Below the pieces are notes generated by a model. The model had not been told where the DNA came from, did no database searches, and was given only the letters and a program-made list of their open reading frames with translations. Of a stretch of DNA of 64,000 nucleotides, positions 62,265 through 64,000 are shown one piece after another. The translations under genes were made by a program, and so were the position numbers. The stretch comes from Gallionella sp. (GTDB lineage: Bacteria > Pseudomonadota > Gammaproteobacteria > Burkholderiales > Gallionellaceae): positions 62,001 through 126,000 of the forward strand of contig JAQTZW010000006.1 of assembly GCA_028687575.1 (NCBI GenBank), in the 5' to 3' direction. How positions within the stretch are numbered: position 1 is the stretch's first letter; each line of letters begins with the position of its first letter.

Positions 62265-63326
62265 TCATGATATGACCGGCACGCGCGCGGTCACGGCACA
62301 CATCAACTCATAACTGATCGTGCCCGCCGCCTCCGCGACTTCTTCTATCGGCACGCCCTCCCCCCACAGCGTGACGACACTGCCCACGCCCGATCCCGGC
62401 AAATGACTCAAATCCACATACAGCATGTCCATCGAGACCCGCCCCAGCAAGCGGCTTGGCTGTCCGTCCACCTGCATAGGCGTGCCGTTGGGCGCATGGC
62501 GCGGATAGCCGTCGGCATAGCCACAGGCGACCACGCCGACACGCATGGCGCGGTCGGCGCGGAACAGCGCGCCATAACCGATCTCGTCGCCGGCGCGCAG
62601 TTGCTGCACCGCGATGATGCGGCTCTCCAGCGTCATCACCGGTCGCAACCCGAGTTGCCGCGCCGTCACATCCGCAAACGGCGACGCGCCATACAGCATG
62701 ATGCCCGGCCTTACCCAGTCACCGTGCGTGAAGCGGTGCCGCAACAGCGCGGCAGAATTGGCCAGCGAGCGCGTCACGCGATAATCGGCGGCCAGTTCGT
62801 TGAACACATCAAGTTGTTCCGTCACGCCGCGCGCCTCGTCGGCATGGGCGAAATGCGTCATCAGCGTGATCTCGTGCACCGCCTTATGCCGGCGCAACGC
62901 CTGCATCGCACCGTCCAGCTCGTGGGGAGCAAACCCCAAACGCGTCATGCCGCTATTGACCTTGAGCCAGACATCCAACGCCCCGCGCGCAGGGTAGGCA
63001 TCCAGCAGCGCGATCTGCCACGGGCTGTGAATCACGCAAGCCAGGTCGTACTCGGCGGCAAGCGCCATGTCCTGCGCGTCGAAGACGCCTTCCAGCAACA
63101 GGATGGTCTGGCGATACCCGGCCTCGCGCAACCTGACCGCATCCGCCATATCCAGCAGTGCAAAACCGTCCGCATCGGCCAGTGCCTCGGCGGCGCGCAA
63201 CAGGCCGTGACCATAGGCATTGGCCTTGATAACCGCCATGATGCGTGAAGAGGTGGCATGCCTTGCGACATACAGATTGCTTTCCAGTGCATTCAGGTCA
63301 ACTTTGGCTTGTATCGGACGCGGCAT
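62265..63326 (-). CDS. alr: Alanine racemase
   Basis: Protein of 353 residues. The PLP lysine is K34 in AVIKANAYGHG; the second-domain tyrosine lies in GDEIGYGALFRADR, and ACGYADGYPRHAPNG and the C-terminal LWGEGVPIEEVAEAAGTISYE are conserved. It makes D-alanine for peptidoglycan. It is divergent from lplT and heads a minus-strand series of six genes. Confidence 0.95.
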   Translation of the reverse strand: MPRPIQAKVDLNALESNLYVARHATSSRIMAVIKANAYGHGLLRAAEALADADGFALLDMADAVRLREAGYRQTILLLEGVFDAQDMALAAEYDLACVIHSPWQIALLDAYPARGALDVWLKVNSGMTRLGFAPHELDGAMQALRRHKAVHEITLMTHFAHADEARGVTEQLDVFNELAADYRVTRSLANSAALLRHRFTHGDWVRPGIMLYGASPFADVTARQLGLRPVMTLESRIIAVQQLRAGDEIGYGALFRADRAMRVGVVACGYADGYPRHAPNGTPMQVDGQPSRLLGRVSMDMLYVDLSHLPGSGVGSVVTLWGEGVPIEEVAEAAGTISYELMCAVTARVPVIS

Positions 63327-63436
63327 GAATCTTTCATTACTGGAAGGAAATTAAGTCGCGCAATGATAGCAGGGGAGTTTCTTTCGTGATATAAAACCGC
63401 CTGATTAAAACCTCCCCTGTTCATCCCACCCTTCAA

Positions 63437-64000
63437 TGAACCTAGGCTTCTACATCATCCTCGCTGCGCAATTTTTCTCCGCGCTCGCCGACAATGCCTT
63501 GTTGTTCGCCGCTATCGCGCTGCTGATGGAACTCAAATCTCCGGCTTGGCATACGCCGGTATTGCAGGAAGCCTTCGTATTTTCATACATCGTACTCGCG
63601 CCATTCGTGGGTGCATTCGCTGATTCCTTGCCCAAGGGACGCGTGATGTTCGTCAGCAACATCATAAAACTGGCAGGCTGCCTCACCATGTTGCTGGGCG
63701 CCCATCCATTATTCGCCTACTGCCTGGTCGGGCTGGGTGCGGCGGCCTATTCGCCGGCCAAGTACGGCATCCTCACCGAATACCTGCCGCCCTCCCGACT
63801 GGTCACCGCGAACAGCTGGATGGAAGGCCTGACGGTGCTGGCCATCGTGCTGGGTGCGGTGCTGGGCGGCATACTCGTCACCCCTGCCATTACCGCCCCG
63901 CTGCTGCAATCTCTGCACCTGCCGCTGATTACCAGCATCCCGGAACTGGCGATTCTGCTGATCGCGCTGGTCTATGTCATCGCTGCCGTATTCAACCTGT
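63437..64000 (+). CDS. lplT: Lysophospholipid transporter LplT, N-terminal part (cut by window edge)
   Basis: The first 188 residues are present, from MNLGFYIILAAQFFSALADN; the frame is open to the last base. Major facilitator layout with about five helices in the window; LPKGRVMFVSNIIKLAGC and AAYSPAKYGILTEYLPPSRLV are typical for LplT. It flips lysophosphatidylethanolamine for reacylation. Many relatives are fused or adjacent to an acyltransferase (aas), which would lie beyond the edge. Confidence 0.88.

Overview
The window is about 64 kb of a GC-rich chromosome that looks betaproteobacterial. EF-P carries Arg32 and sits directly beside the rhamnosyltransferase gene earP. The housekeeping blocks glnE/yhdP/nit-type amidase/tldD and ribF-ileS-lspA-ispH-thiO are of proteobacterial type. 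Several membrane-linked haem proteins and many small inverted repeats would fit a freshwater Gallionellaceae/Nitrosomonadales-like organism. That placement is inference; there is no rRNA here.

Left edge (1-5.5 kb): four tightly overlapping genes on the + strand form a candidate anti-phage operon: the C-terminal part of an MmeI-type DNA methyltransferase, a DUF1016/YhcG-type PDDEXK nuclease, an SF2 helicase and a GIY-YIG (T5orf172-type) protein. It ends near the 3' end of a tRNA-Arg(CCT), a typical integration boundary. Core genome follows (5.8-28 kb): a small membrane protein, the ABC-F protein Uup, a DUF2799 repeat lipoprotein, glnE (minus strand), yhdP, a nitrilase-family amidase, tldD, a FabMG-like protein, a DUF2726 protein and a methyltransferase (both minus strand), then ribF, ileS, lspA, ispH and thiO. 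A degenerate tRNA-Met follows thiO.

28-41 kb: a GGDEF/EAL c-di-GMP protein leads into a MacAB-like export operon (adaptor, ATPase, permease). Between its first and second permease genes sits a cassette made of a TumE/TumA-type toxin-antitoxin pair, a fused type IIG restriction-methylation enzyme and a truncated RhuM-like remnant. A lipoprotein and an aspartate aminotransferase follow. 41-50 kb: a 1346-residue protein joins a very long cytoplasmic helix with 29-residue repeats to a periplasmic AsmA-like domain. Next is an SOS operon, lexA-like/umuD/umuC, whose promoter carries two GAAC-N4-GTTC-type operators, then efp and earP (minus strand).

50-57 kb: a DUF1924 cytochrome and a metallophosphoesterase, then a three-gene minus-strand redox operon: a flavoprotein with two cNMP-binding domains and a ferredoxin tail, a four-helix cytochrome b, and a multihaem cytochrome c with an N-terminal FHA domain. 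This is the best candidate for an undescribed system: electron transfer across the inner membrane with signal-sensing domains built in. 57-64 kb: a REP-flanked RAYT transposase, then a minus-strand series alr, PilZ protein, mtnP, apt, mtnA and a class II aldolase. The last four would make a compact 5'-methylthioadenosine salvage route (possibly the DHAP shunt). The start of lplT is cut by the right edge.

A family of roughly 70-120 bp repeats with inverted GTCATTCCCGC...GCGGGAATGAC ends occurs five times, once inside the type IIG coding sequence in frame.
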